Both the position numbers and the translations under genes were made by a program. 64,000 bases of DNA, from positions 434,001 through 498,000 of the forward strand of contig NZ_AQYJ01000029.1 in NCBI RefSeq assembly GCF_000380565.1, read 5' to 3'. A model generated the notes under the pieces. The model saw only the letters and a program-made list of their open reading frames with translations, was not told where the DNA came from and did no database searches. The stretch is from Microbulbifer variabilis ATCC 700307. GTDB lineage: Bacteria; Pseudomonadota; Gammaproteobacteria; Pseudomonadales; Cellvibrionaceae. This document shows positions 1 through 8,681 of the stretch, piece by piece (the stretch's first letter is position 1; each line of letters opens with the position of its first letter).

Positions 1-194
1 ACAACTGTAGTGAAATATATCGGTTAATCAACCGGGCATTAAGGGTCTATTTGCTCGCGAGGCCAGGCAAGATCTTTAAGGTAAAGATACTTGACTAAGT
101 TATTGGGTACGAGACCAGGTAACCTTTAGCCCAAACTGGAAATAGGGCGTATTGGGACAGATGCCAGCGGTTAAGCATAATTCTTTGAGGGTTG

Positions 195-911
195 TTAAGA
201 GTCGATATTGATAAAGATTACACGATTATCAGACTCAATTCTGAGTAGGGCTTTGTCTTCAAAAAAAAGTGGGCTCTTCTTGGTAGTGCTGTAATTAGGG
301 TTAAATTGTTTCTTTATAAACTTTACCTGATTGTTTGTTTCCCAGCTGACAGATGATGGCCCCCAGGACTCAGGCCTTATACTGTAAACAGGTGTCAGGC
401 CATTCACAGTTAAAAGATAGAGCTCTAGAAGGTTTTCATTGAAGCCAGCATCCAGGTCTTGCTCCACTGTCAGGATATATTGCCCATTTGGAGAGGTGAG
501 AGGATAGCCTTCCAGGGAGTATTCGACACCATTCTTTAAACTTAAAAGAATATAGTCACTGGATTCCCATAACTGTCTATATATCAATAAGTAACTATCA
601 GCCATGAACTCGAGAGCCGAATAGGTATACTTTTCTCCTGGGGGATTTTCTTCAGGGGAGTCCTGATAAGTTTTGGTTGTGCCATTTTTCAGGGTTACTA
701 TTAAAGAAAAAAGTTTGTTACGTTTGATAAGGCCCGTATTTTCAAGCAGCTTACTTTCTATAGAGCGCGCGCAGTTATGAGAATTATGAATATTGGGGCA
801 ATCAAACTTACCTTCTATTGCACTGAAGTGGACTGCAAAACTTAAGCTGGGAGTTATTACTGTAGATAGGAAGCCCAAAATAATAAGTAGCTTTTGTAGT
901 TGACTTATCAT
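195..911 (-). CDS. Hypothetical secreted protein
   Basis: I do not recognise the family. The 238-residue product begins with a typical Sec signal peptide (hydrophobic core at about residues 8-22, likely cleavage near residue 26 after SLSFA), so it is probably periplasmic or outer-membrane associated. Two cysteines at about residues 38 and 47 could form a disulfide. The rest has many short alternating hydrophobic stretches, suggesting a beta-rich fold. A GAGGAAG sequence lies about 6 nt upstream of the ATG, which supports the start. It is followed upstream on the same strand by a methyltransferase gene 33 bp away, so co-transcription is possible. No catalytic motif is visible. Confidence 0.6.
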   Translation of the reverse strand: MISQLQKLLIILGFLSTVITPSLSFAVHFSAIEGKFDCPNIHNSHNCARSIESKLLENTGLIKRNKLFSLIVTLKNGTTKTYQDSPEENPPGEKYTYSALEFMADSYLLIYRQLWESSDYILLSLKNGVEYSLEGYPLTSPNGQYILTVEQDLDAGFNENLLELYLLTVNGLTPVYSIRPESWGPSSVSWETNNQVKFIKKQFNPNYSTTKKSPLFFEDKALLRIESDNRVIFINIDS

Positions 912-944
912 AAGGGCTTCCTCTGCCGCTAGAGAATACTTTAA

Positions 945-1607
945 TTAGATTTTTCCTTTAGCGCTAAATAGCGCCACACAGCCTTTTACTTCTATTTGAT
1001 ACTCTTTGAACTTGCTTGCGAGGTAAGTTTCGAGGTCTTCCTGGCAATCCTCGGTATTGGAAAAAATTCCCTTTTTATTGTAGATGGCCATTAATTTCTT
1101 TGCTGCAGTGTTCCTGGGTACACCTTTTGATAAAATCGTGGAACCAAATACAACTCCGGATTCAGAAAGTAGTGCACTAACGTGGTCTAAGGCTGATAGT
1201 TTTTCTGGCAGTTTTCCTGGGAGACAATGGAATAAATAGTTCAGAGAAATGGAATCAAATTTTTCAGTGACTAAGTCAATTTTATCCAGCACATTACAGC
1301 GAAACTGAAGTGGGCTGTACCGTGCAACTCTAGCAGCAGAAACATCCAGGCTATTTTGGTTCAAATCCATCAATCCCAGCCGTACATCACCGGAGGGGAA
1401 GGTGCACTTATCGAGGAAATATCCTGTTCCAACACCGACATCCAAGTGGTTTGACGTTATGTGCTGGTTGAAGTGCTTGAGAATGCCTGGAGTGGGACAT
1501 TGCCAAATAAAGCGGTTGGATAGCCCTAAAACCCAAAGATCGTACAGCCAGAGTACGGGTTTGGAGTAAACGGCTTGTCCCTGCTCAACTTCTTTTGTAA
1601 CGGCCAT
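945..1607 (-). CDS. Class I SAM-dependent methyltransferase
   Basis: The protein is a Rossmann-fold methyltransferase. Motif I is visible as HLDVGVGTGYFLDKC (about residues 55-69), followed by the acidic motif II region LGLMDLNQNSLD, and by a motif IV-like stretch DSISLNYLFHCLPG. Family members use S-adenosylmethionine on small molecules; the substrate cannot be told from sequence. The longest frame starts at 1613, but AGGAG sits immediately before that ATG and six bases before the second ATG at 1607, so MAVTKEVE is the likely N-terminus (220 residues). It may form a two-gene unit with the secreted-protein gene downstream. Confidence 0.8.
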   Translation of the reverse strand: MAVTKEVEQGQAVYSKPVLWLYDLWVLGLSNRFIWQCPTPGILKHFNQHITSNHLDVGVGTGYFLDKCTFPSGDVRLGLMDLNQNSLDVSAARVARYSPLQFRCNVLDKIDLVTEKFDSISLNYLFHCLPGKLPEKLSALDHVSALLSESGVVFGSTILSKGVPRNTAAKKLMAIYNKKGIFSNTEDCQEDLETYLASKFKEYQIEVKGCVALFSAKGKI

Positions 1608-1613
1608 GTACAT

Positions 1614-2004
1614 CTCCTGTAAGTCTGACTGGAAGTTAAATATTGGTCTAATTTTGAATACTATGGTACCACTTTTTCAGCATAAAGCTGAAGTTGATAC
1701 CCATGTAGTGAGCAGTGGTTCTAACTGTCAGGCTTTTGGTTAGCGGTATAAAGCAGCTCTTCACCATGAAAGCTAAACTCTTGCAGGTATAAACGAATGT
1801 GCCTTTTTAGTGAGAGAGTTTGGTATATACAGACTTTAATTGAATAATGCCTAAATAGTTTTTGGTTCCATTTAAGTTGGTTAGGCAAGTGAAGAACCGA
1901 ATAAATAGTTACAATGAGTATGAACTAGAAAAATAAAGCTGCCTGGCCTTCCATTGTAAATAGAGTTGAGAAGAGCAGCCCTATATCCAGCTGCCCTTAA
2001 GCCA
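1614..2004. other. Intergenic region, no gene seen
   Basis: About 390 bases of A+T-rich DNA between two minus-strand genes. Stops are frequent in all frames and no RNA motif, repeat or convincing terminator was recognised. It should hold the promoter of the methyltransferase gene. Confidence 0.5.
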
Positions 2005-2448
2005 TTAAGCTTGAGTGGTTAAATACTTAAGAATATCCACAACCTGGTCCGGTGTTTGCGCCCAAGCTTGAGCAGCACCATCAACTTCTTTTAACGCATG
2101 TACCAGTGACTCATCATGTAGAGTGATATAGGATTTACCAAGCGCTGCGCAGTATCCAGCATCGAACGCTGCATTCCATTGTTTATATTTTTCACCAAAG
2201 CGGATAACAGCCAGGTCACAATTTTCTATGTGGTGTTTAATCCGTATCGCGTTGACCTTGGCAGACTTATGATCTCGCCAGAAGGAGTTATCTTCCACGC
2301 CAAGGCCATCGCCAGCTGCATCACTGGCATCGTGATTGGTCACCGCAGAGGAGAAAGAGATTTCCAGTCCCTGCTTATTGCAGCCTTCGATTATCTGGGT
2401 TCTCCAGTCAGAGTGGATTTCTCCAGAGAGATATACTTTCAGTTTCAT
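2005..2448 (-). CDS. YtoQ family protein
   Basis: This 147-residue protein matches the YtoQ family as I know it: N-terminal KVYLSGEIHSDWR, a central HDASDAAGDGLG stretch, then AVIRFGEKYKQWNAAFDAGYCAALGKSYI. The fold resembles nucleoside 2-deoxyribosyltransferase-like proteins, with a short beta strand carrying YLSG at the N-terminus and a conserved FGEKYxQWNAAFDAG block. The biochemical role of the family is not established, so no reaction is assigned. The length is full for the family. It stands alone, with gaps of 180 bp or more on each side. Confidence 0.85.
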   Translation of the reverse strand: MKLKVYLSGEIHSDWRTQIIEGCNKQGLEISFSSAVTNHDASDAAGDGLGVEDNSFWRDHKSAKVNAIRIKHHIENCDLAVIRFGEKYKQWNAAFDAGYCAALGKSYITLHDESLVHALKEVDGAAQAWAQTPDQVVDILKYLTTQA

Positions 2449-2634
2449 AGTTTAGTTACCTGATAGTGGTAAACAATAGAGTTTGATGCTTAGGAAATGA
2501 TTTTACAATATGATTTTGACTTGAGAGGAGGGGACTACTGATTGAGTCAAATAGGATGTATCAATGCGTCATTAGCGCTGAAGTATAAGACCAAAATCCC
2601 TTTTGGCTCTTACTTATTGGTGGTTAAGGTAGCC

Positions 2635-3090
2635 TTATGGCTTAAACACTACATTTTCTGGTACTTTTCCAGACGGCAGTCTTGTAGAGTGCAATTGAGA
2701 GATGAGCCACTTTCCTTGCACTTTCTTTAGAATAGCGCTTTCGAGCCAGTAAACATCCTGGCTCTTGTTCTTTGCGGCAAAATTGGCCTTATTCCAATAG
2801 TTGATTGTGACTAGATCTGGCCTCTCATCAAAGTCAATAATGCTAAAGTAATTGGTTCTAACAGTATCTGACGGCTTTGCCACCTTAATTAGATCTTCAA
2901 TCGTCCATACTTCACCATGTTCGAGCAAGAGAAAAGACTCAGTTACGGTGCCTCTCATACGCTCATGGTCTACATCTGATAGGTAATTTAGAAGGTTCTC
3001 GATAGTTTTGAATGCTTCAGGCTTCTCTTGCGCCTGTGCGTTACCGATTGTCAAAACAAACAACATCAATGTAAAAACAATTTTTTGCAT
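2635..3090 (-). CDS. Secreted NTF2-like (SnoaL/DUF4440-type) protein
   Basis: A 151-residue product with a clear signal peptide (MQKIVFTLMLFVLTIGNAQA, cleavage near residue 20). The mature part has the layout of a single cone-shaped NTF2-like domain: an N-terminal helix (FKTIENLLNYLSDVDHERM), a middle SxxLLLEHGEVWTIEDLI segment, and C-terminal strands with VYWLESAILKKVQGKWLISQLHSTR. Such domains are often periplasmic ligand binders or small enzymes, but no catalytic residue set can be named. It is transcribed alone, about 100 bp upstream of the end of the thiamine operon. Confidence 0.65.
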   Translation of the reverse strand: MQKIVFTLMLFVLTIGNAQAQEKPEAFKTIENLLNYLSDVDHERMRGTVTESFLLLEHGEVWTIEDLIKVAKPSDTVRTNYFSIIDFDERPDLVTINYWNKANFAAKNKSQDVYWLESAILKKVQGKWLISQLHSTRLPSGKVPENVVFKP

Positions 3091-3192
3091 AAGTTATTTT
3101 CCTGGTTCTTAGAAGTTAATTTTTAGTAACGGGAGTGTTGATTTTACAATATTTGCTCCATCAAGTGCCTAAATTCCTTAAGGTGAGCGAAG

Positions 3193-4071
3193 CTATATAT
3201 GTAAGGCGGGTTCCGATCGGAGCAGGCTCTTGCTGATGCTGTCTATTTTTTCAGCAAAAAAATTGTTTTTTGGGATCTCAGAGCCCCACTGTACAGCATA
3301 CCAGAGTAAGCTTAGATATTTGTACACTCTGCGCCAATGGTATAGGCGTTGCCAATGTTCTCGGGCCGGATTACGCCTAAGATACAGCTCGAGTAGGGAT
3401 TGTTGCTGAATTCTGCTGAGCTGATGTTCCTCTATGATCACGGCGAGGTCATAGAAGCGATCGCCCATAGCCGCGTACTCCCAATCAATGGCATAAAGCC
3501 GCCTGGCCTTTCCAGCGATGAGGTTTCCAGTGCTTAGATCATTATGGCAAAGAGAGAACCCATCACCTAGCTGTTCCGCGGCAGCAATATGGGAAGGGAT
3601 TTTTTGGTGAAGCTGTACTAGAGTCGGGTAGAAATCTGCTTGTTTATCAATCGAGCTCCAATATTGGTCAGCTTTATAGGATATATCCAAATGGGCATCA
3701 ATTTCGGGGAGGCTGTGGATTCCATCAAGTAAATTGGCAACCTGTTCCAGAGCATCGGCATCATTTTTATTCCAAGGTCGCCCTTCAATAAAGCGGGTAA
3801 CTTGGTATTGATATGCTGGGTCACTGTAGACTAAAGGAGCGCATAGCCCGGCGCTACTTGCTCTTACAAGGACGTTGGTTTCTGTTTGTCGGTTTAAATC
3901 TAGAGCACCACTGTATTGTGAATTGATACGTAGAATTAATAGCTCTTGGTTTGTCTTGAGTAGAAATGTTTGGTTCGTTTGCCCTCCTGTGAGCTGTCTG
4001 ACCACAGTGGGTCTGGATTGGCTCCATAGGGGCCAGTCCTGGGGCAGCATATCATCTAGGGGGTTACTCAT
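3193..4071 (-). CDS. Choline/thiamine kinase-like phosphotransferase
   Basis: The 292-residue protein belongs to the APH/choline kinase fold. The N-lobe shows QLTGGQTNQTFLL, the Brenner motif is CHNDLSTGNLIAG (about residues 174-186) and the metal-binding segment is YAIDWEYAAMGDRFYDLA. These are the catalytic residues of kinases acting on choline, thiamine or aminoglycosides. It is the last gene of the TPP-riboswitch operon, 28 bp after the PnuT-type permease, so phosphorylation of imported thiamine (ThiK-like) is the best inference: phosphorylation would trap the vitamin in the cytoplasm. Choline kinase is the alternative on sequence alone. Confidence 0.78.
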   Translation of the reverse strand: MSNPLDDMLPQDWPLWSQSRPTVVRQLTGGQTNQTFLLKTNQELLILRINSQYSGALDLNRQTETNVLVRASSAGLCAPLVYSDPAYQYQVTRFIEGRPWNKNDADALEQVANLLDGIHSLPEIDAHLDISYKADQYWSSIDKQADFYPTLVQLHQKIPSHIAAAEQLGDGFSLCHNDLSTGNLIAGKARRLYAIDWEYAAMGDRFYDLAVIIEEHQLSRIQQQSLLELYLRRNPAREHWQRLYHWRRVYKYLSLLWYAVQWGSEIPKNNFFAEKIDSISKSLLRSEPALHI

Positions 4072-4099
4072 GACTATGGGACGCTCGTTTCAAGACCAG

Positions 4100-4765
4100 T
4101 TAAATAAGAGTGGCTGCCCTATCAGTTACTGCTTCGCTCGCAGATATTTCAGACTGCCTTTCCTTTCTATAAATGGCATGCCACTGGAAAAAGCCGATGA
4201 TTACTAATATTACATAAAGTGAAAACAAGGCAGCCGTGGGGTATAGGCCTCTGTCCAGGTAAAGGTAAATTGAGGCACCATCAACCACAATCCAGTAAAT
4301 CCAGTTCTCTAAGACTTTTCGAGTGACCATATAAGTTGTAACTATGGCCCCTAAAGTAGTAAAAGAGTCCAGGTAGGGCAGGGCGGCATTGGTTGTATTC
4401 TCCAGAATATAGCCAAGCAACAAGGTGAGCCCGCTGACGCTTGTCAGTACAAGAAGGTGGGTTTTAAGTGGCCAACGATGAATTTTGAGATCTTGTTGTT
4501 TATCTCGATGACTACGCCATTGCCACCAACCAAAAACAGCCATTACCAGGTAAAATACCTGCAGGGCCGATTCCATCAGCAGGCTGACGTCCCAAAATAA
4601 AAAAAGGTAAATGGCTGTGCTGGCAAAAGCGGCGTACCAACAGCTGATCTTCTCACGCATTGCAAGCAGTAGGTAGGATAGGGCCAATACAACTGCAGCA
4701 ATTTCCCAGGTGGACATCGCGTTGATAGAAGCTGAAATATCGCTAGTGAAATCTTGATCAAGCAT
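4100..4765 (-). CDS. pnuT: PnuC/PnuT-family vitamin transporter, probably thiamine
   Basis: An inner-membrane protein of 221 residues with about seven hydrophobic segments. PnuC-family hallmarks include the FGWWQWRSH stretch after the third segment, and NWIYWIVVDGASIYLYLDRGLYPTA near the C-terminal half. Family members are facilitators for nicotinamide riboside (PnuC), riboflavin (PnuX) or thiamine (PnuT). The thiamine assignment comes from context: the operon begins with a TPP riboswitch and also holds a TonB receptor, a YkoF-like protein and a kinase. The start overlaps the end of the upstream gene by 8 bp, consistent with translational coupling. Confidence 0.85.
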   Translation of the reverse strand: MLDQDFTSDISASINAMSTWEIAAVVLALSYLLLAMREKISCWYAAFASTAIYLFLFWDVSLLMESALQVFYLVMAVFGWWQWRSHRDKQQDLKIHRWPLKTHLLVLTSVSGLTLLLGYILENTTNAALPYLDSFTTLGAIVTTYMVTRKVLENWIYWIVVDGASIYLYLDRGLYPTAALFSLYVILVIIGFFQWHAIYRKERQSEISASEAVTDRAATLI

Positions 4766-5021
4766 CTGATGCCGCCGGTGAAAGATCCCCGTCTATAAAT
4801 TTGCAAACAAAGATGGCGCGGCCAAACTGCTCATAGGCTTTGCGCAATTCTAACTTGAGTACATCCATTAGCAAATCGTAGTCCCCAAAAACCTGAGTAC
4901 TCATAGTATTGGTAATTACCTTGAGTTCTGGATATTTATTGAGTCGATCAATAAATGCTTGGATGCCGGGGATATACTCATCCTTCAGTGGGTACATACT
5001 GATTTCTACTGAGAGCCTCAC
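4758..5021 (-). CDS. YkoF/MTH1187-like thiamine (HMP)-binding protein
   Basis: A small cytoplasmic protein of 87 residues with a ferredoxin-like fold signature: VRLSVEISMYPLKDEY at the start, LKVITNTMSTQVFGDYD in the middle, and YEQFGRAIFVCKFIDGD at the end. This is the pattern of the YkoF/MTH1187 (thiamine-binding) superfamily, which binds thiamine or its pyrimidine moiety. The frame can be extended to a TTG at 5042, but a perfect GGAGG lies 5-6 nt before the GTG at 5019-5021, so GTG is the start. It overlaps the permease gene by 8 bp. It may act as a carrier or sensor of free thiamine; this is inference. Confidence 0.8.
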   Translation of the reverse strand: MRLSVEISMYPLKDEYIPGIQAFIDRLNKYPELKVITNTMSTQVFGDYDLLMDVLKLELRKAYEQFGRAIFVCKFIDGDLSPAASDA

Positions 5022-5082
5022 AACGCCTCCTATTGAAAGCAAAAGTTGGGGTGGTATAGACCACCCCCCAATGATACAACTA

Positions 5083-7254
5083 TTAGAAAGTATAAGTACC
5101 GCTTATACCGGCGATACGGGGCTCGCCAAATTGATAATAGGCTTCTGGCGCATAGCCATTGGCAGGATTGTTACCATATTGGTTGCTAAAATAGAAACCC
5201 CTGGTGTAATAGTCTTCATCAGTTAAGTTTCTGCCCCATAAGGACAGATCCCAATTATCACCCTGGTATGTCAGTCGGGCGTTGACTAATTCATAGGCAT
5301 TAGATTTTTCATTGTGGCTATTGGAGAAGTAGAACTCGTCCTTTCCTTCCAGCTCTAAGCGCAGAACTAAGTTGGGCAGGAGAGAAATTTCGCTGCCAGT
5401 GAAAAATTGATAGCTTGGCGCATGGGCTACGTCTCGACCATCCAGGTTTACAGGTGCTCCCTGGGAGTCATCTCTTGCGTCGACATGAGAGCCGGTTATA
5501 AAGTTTTCAAACTCCGCATTTAGCCAGCCTGCAGAGGCAAAGATGCGCAGAGAATCTGTAGCAAAGTAGTTAAACTCTACTTCCAGCCCGGAAGTTTTAC
5601 CTCCCGCGGCATTGGCCAGGTAGTCGTGAAAGGAAACTTCATCTTCATTAAATATGAAGACGGATTGTTTTGCCTGGATATCATTGCGATCCTGGTAGAA
5701 AGCAGCCAACTGGGCATGCAAGCGGTTGTCGAACCAATTGCCTTTAATACCTATTTCGTAGTTAAGCATATGCTCAGTATCAAAATCGAAGAAATTAGGG
5801 CTAATTTCTACATTTCTCACTGATTCAGAGATGATTACACCATTGATACCGCCGGCCTTGTATCCTCGGGATACCGTCGCATACGCCATAGTATTTTCGG
5901 AGTAGTGATACTCCAGAGAGATATTGCCACCCCAGAGGTCCTCGCTGATATCCCTGGCAGTGAACAGGGAATCTGTGTAATCAGCACTTCGCTTCTCCAG
6001 GCGGAGCCCTGTCACCAGATTTAAGCTGGCGGTCAATTCAGTATTAAGTTGGGCATAAATCGCTGTATTTCTTGTGTCAAATTCACTGGAAAAGTATTCA
6101 ACATCAGCCCCAAACTCCTCATTAGAGGTTTTGGTGCGTAATAAATCCTCACGTTCTATACGCTCATATATACCTACAACCCAGCTGCTACGGCCAGAAA
6201 AGAGTTTGGATACATCAGTGGAAAGCAAGCGCAAGTCTAGGCTGATGTTATCTTTGTCGCGCTGGTAATTGTCTTTTTGGCTGTATTCCCATGGGTGAAA
6301 GCCTTGATAACTCCAGTCTTCGTCGTAACCGTATTCTGTGTCTGAATCTGCGAGGCTCAGCGTGGCATCCAAATGGAATAGCTCACTCCCTGACCACTGT
6401 GCGGCTAGGGCTCCGGCCCAGGTTTCCTGTCGATCCGAGCCTGGTTCGTCAGACAGTGTTTCACGGGTGTTGTATAAGGAGAAGGCATCATAGCCGTTGT
6501 CAACATTCACATAGAGCAGAGAGAGGCCAAAATTTAGGTTGTCACTAGGCGTGTAGGCCAGCTTACTTCTTAGCACTGATTCATCAATATTGTTGGTATT
6601 ATCACTGCCCAGGAATGCATTCTCTGTATAGCCATCGGATTTTTGCCTATTGGCAGCGATTCGATAACCAAGTTGATCGGCTAATGGGCCGCTGGAAATT
6701 ACAGAAATATTGCGTCCATTGTATTCACTTACCTCGGCAGATACTTTTGCCATGGGTTCAGTGGTAGGAGCGGCGCTGGTCATATTGATCAGACCCGCCA
6801 GGGCGTTGGCACCATACGCAGTGCCTTGGGGCCCGCGAAGAATCTCTACTTGATCGATATCCAGGGTGCTGGCAGCGAGCCCGAGGCCGGTGAAGTCAAT
6901 ACCATCGATAACCAGGCCAACAGAGGGGTTCACAGGGTCTATAAATTGGCTGCGCTCGCCAATACCGCGAATTTGGATGAAGCGGCCCCGTGATGCACCG
7001 GAAGAGAAATTTACATTTGGTGCCATATTCAGGATCTGATCCAGATTGCTCGCACCCCGGGCCTTGATTGTATCGGCATTAACCACTGTCGCGCTGGTAG
7101 CCAAGTCCAACAGGTTGGTATTGCGTAATTGGGCAGTGACTACGACCTCTTCAATCCCTGCTTCCCTTGATTCAGCAACTGCCAGCCCCGCAGACAAGCT
7201 GGCTACAATGCTAACAGACCAGGCAATGGGGTGGGCTTTGAACAGATTCTTCAT
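5083..7254 (-). CDS. TonB-dependent outer-membrane receptor, probable thiamine uptake
   Basis: A full-length TonB-dependent receptor (723 residues). It has a signal peptide ending near VAESR, a TonB box-like IEEVVVTAQL, a plug domain with VEILRGPQGTAYGANALAGLINM, and a long beta-barrel ending in an aromatic residue (GISGTYTF). The longest frame begins at 7275, but GAGAG lies just upstream of the ATG at 7252-7254 (MKNLFKAHP), which also gives a normal signal peptide. The leader carries a TPP riboswitch, and the next three genes are thiamine salvage functions, so the ligand is likely thiamine or a phosphate ester of it. Transport would be driven by TonB-ExbBD encoded elsewhere. Confidence 0.88.
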   Translation of the reverse strand: MKNLFKAHPIAWSVSIVASLSAGLAVAESREAGIEEVVVTAQLRNTNLLDLATSATVVNADTIKARGASNLDQILNMAPNVNFSSGASRGRFIQIRGIGERSQFIDPVNPSVGLVIDGIDFTGLGLAASTLDIDQVEILRGPQGTAYGANALAGLINMTSAAPTTEPMAKVSAEVSEYNGRNISVISSGPLADQLGYRIAANRQKSDGYTENAFLGSDNTNNIDESVLRSKLAYTPSDNLNFGLSLLYVNVDNGYDAFSLYNTRETLSDEPGSDRQETWAGALAAQWSGSELFHLDATLSLADSDTEYGYDEDWSYQGFHPWEYSQKDNYQRDKDNISLDLRLLSTDVSKLFSGRSSWVVGIYERIEREDLLRTKTSNEEFGADVEYFSSEFDTRNTAIYAQLNTELTASLNLVTGLRLEKRSADYTDSLFTARDISEDLWGGNISLEYHYSENTMAYATVSRGYKAGGINGVIISESVRNVEISPNFFDFDTEHMLNYEIGIKGNWFDNRLHAQLAAFYQDRNDIQAKQSVFIFNEDEVSFHDYLANAAGGKTSGLEVEFNYFATDSLRIFASAGWLNAEFENFITGSHVDARDDSQGAPVNLDGRDVAHAPSYQFFTGSEISLLPNLVLRLELEGKDEFYFSNSHNEKSNAYELVNARLTYQGDNWDLSLWGRNLTDEDYYTRGFYFSNQYGNNPANGYAPEAYYQFGEPRIAGISGTYTF

Positions 7255-7321
7255 GGTTCTCTCTCGAATCAACACAAGTGAAAGAGACCCGGAGCGCGAC
7301 GTGAGGAGGCGTTTGGTGAGG

Positions 7322-7422
7322 TTACCTATCCCTACGCCGGTATTAACCGGATCAGGTTCAAGGGTTTGCCCGGAAGAATCAAAAGTCCTCTGGGCATCTC
7401 AGGCCAAGGCCACCCCTTAGGT
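7322..7422 (-). promoter_or_regulatory. TPP (THI-box) riboswitch
   Basis: On the minus strand the leader contains the three diagnostic TPP elements in order: GGGGTGG near 7412-7418, CTGAGA at 7397-7402, and the 3' block with ACCCTTGAACCTGATC, then GGTTAATACCGGCGTAGGGA (about 7331-7366). These are the pyrimidine-sensing (CUGAGA) and pyrophosphate-sensing (GCGUAGGGA) parts of the thiamine pyrophosphate aptamer. It ends about 70 bases before the receptor start codon and therefore should repress the whole four-gene operon when TPP is abundant. Whether it acts on transcription or translation is not clear; no strong T-tailed hairpin was seen between aptamer and gene. Confidence 0.95.
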
Positions 7423-7617
7423 TCGCGGGCGCGATGATAGCAGAAGTTGAGGGAGGAAAGGGGTCTAAGTGTAATATTCAAGATGTCAAAATCTATATCT
7501 AATGTATCACCCCTTCCGTATGCTAATCACAGTATATAATCCTTTCCTCAACTCCATGACATGAAGAAACTTAAGAAGGAGAGATCTGCAAGTAAAGGTA
7601 CTATATACATTCTGTAT
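7423..7617. other. Promoter region between riboswitch and MBL gene end
   Basis: Together with the riboswitch this is the 360-base gap between the receptor gene and the MBL gene. It must hold the promoter of the riboswitch operon on the minus strand; a TATCAT hexamer just upstream of the aptamer (about 7433-7438) is a possible -10, but I see no convincing -35 at the right distance. Confidence 0.35.
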
Positions 7618-8622
7618 CTAGTAACCTAAGTAGGTGCCTCCCACTTGTCCTGCAAAGTGCGGAATAAACATGGCGTCAAAGCCATGCCAGTCACCGTATT
7701 TACTTTGTAGCTCAGGGTAAACTATATCAAAAATGGCTCGTAATTTTTTCCCTTGATCAGGTTCATAATTAATTTTAGACATCTCACGTTCTACGGTTTT
7801 ACGAAAATCTACCATCATATTTCTATAGTGAATTAAATCTCTTCTATCTCCTTCGTTAAAGTGGCTGGGAATATAAATTTTTGCATTTAATTCAATCAGG
7901 CGATCGAGGGCCCGTATGTAACCGGGGTAATACCAGTCGGGCAGACCAAAAGGGGGAAATGCGTTCACGAACATCATATCTGGAGCAAATACGATGTCTT
8001 CACTTTCAATATAAAATCCATACAATGTTGTTGAGTGGGATTCAGGCATATATAGGAAGTGGACAGTTTGATCTCCAAATTTTAAAGATTTATCACCATC
8101 TATTGGGCTAGTTACAGGTAGGATTTTATTTAATGGGTGCTCCCAATCTTGGATTAGATGGTTAATATTATTATGTCCGACGACAATTTTTGGGCTTAGA
8201 TGTGCTCCACCACGGATGTGATCCAAATGATTGTGGGAGTAGACTAACCAGCGCACGGGATGTTCGGGAAAGTGTTTTTTTAGCTCATCAGAAAGCGATT
8301 TACTGAAATTTTCATTAAAGCAATCGAAAACCACTAATCCGTTATTTGTTTTCAGAATCATTGCCCGGTTCATTCCCAGACGAAAACTATAAACTCGATC
8401 ACTATGTTGAACAAATTTTGAAGGTAATTCTGTAAAAGGTTCAAAATAGTCGACCGGAATCGCCTGTTTCATCATGGCTTTTCGAATCTCGGATTCACAG
8501 GCGCTGACTATGAGGGCACTAAATATTAAGAGTGTTATATTTATTAAACCTTTCTGTCTGACTTTTTCCCTTTGTCTAAAGCATCTTCTGGCTGGCTTTG
8601 AGTAATTTCTTCGGTGAGGCAT
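7618..8622 (-). CDS. MBL-fold metallohydrolase, predicted lipoprotein
   Basis: A metallo-beta-lactamase-fold hydrolase of 334 residues. The zinc motif HxHxDH is present as HNHLDH (130-135), followed by a further His in PESHSTTLYGF, Asp in FAPDM and His in IPSHFNEGD, so the di-metal site looks complete. A long basic N-terminus is followed by a hydrophobic stretch and a lipobox (LIVSAC, Cys 42), suggesting export and lipid anchoring. AGGAGAG lies about 6 nt before the ATG, supporting this long n-region. Such enzymes include alkyl-sulfatase-like and lactonase-like proteins; the substrate is unknown. It lies 59 bp after the HD-domain gene and is probably co-transcribed with it, both opposed to a TetR regulator. 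Confidence 0.78.
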   Translation of the reverse strand: MPHRRNYSKPARRCFRQREKVRQKGLINITLLIFSALIVSACESEIRKAMMKQAIPVDYFEPFTELPSKFVQHSDRVYSFRLGMNRAMILKTNNGLVVFDCFNENFSKSLSDELKKHFPEHPVRWLVYSHNHLDHIRGGAHLSPKIVVGHNNINHLIQDWEHPLNKILPVTSPIDGDKSLKFGDQTVHFLYMPESHSTTLYGFYIESEDIVFAPDMMFVNAFPPFGLPDWYYPGYIRALDRLIELNAKIYIPSHFNEGDRRDLIHYRNMMVDFRKTVEREMSKINYEPDQGKKLRAIFDIVYPELQSKYGDWHGFDAMFIPHFAGQVGGTYLGY

Positions 8623-8681
8623 AGTGACTCTCCTGACAAGTTACTTTGTAATATTGATAAATAGGAGATCTGAAAGAGTAA

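Noticed and set aside
2542-2730. 62-codon plus-strand frame
   Set aside because: Overlaps the end of a well-supported minus-strand gene and has no protein features.
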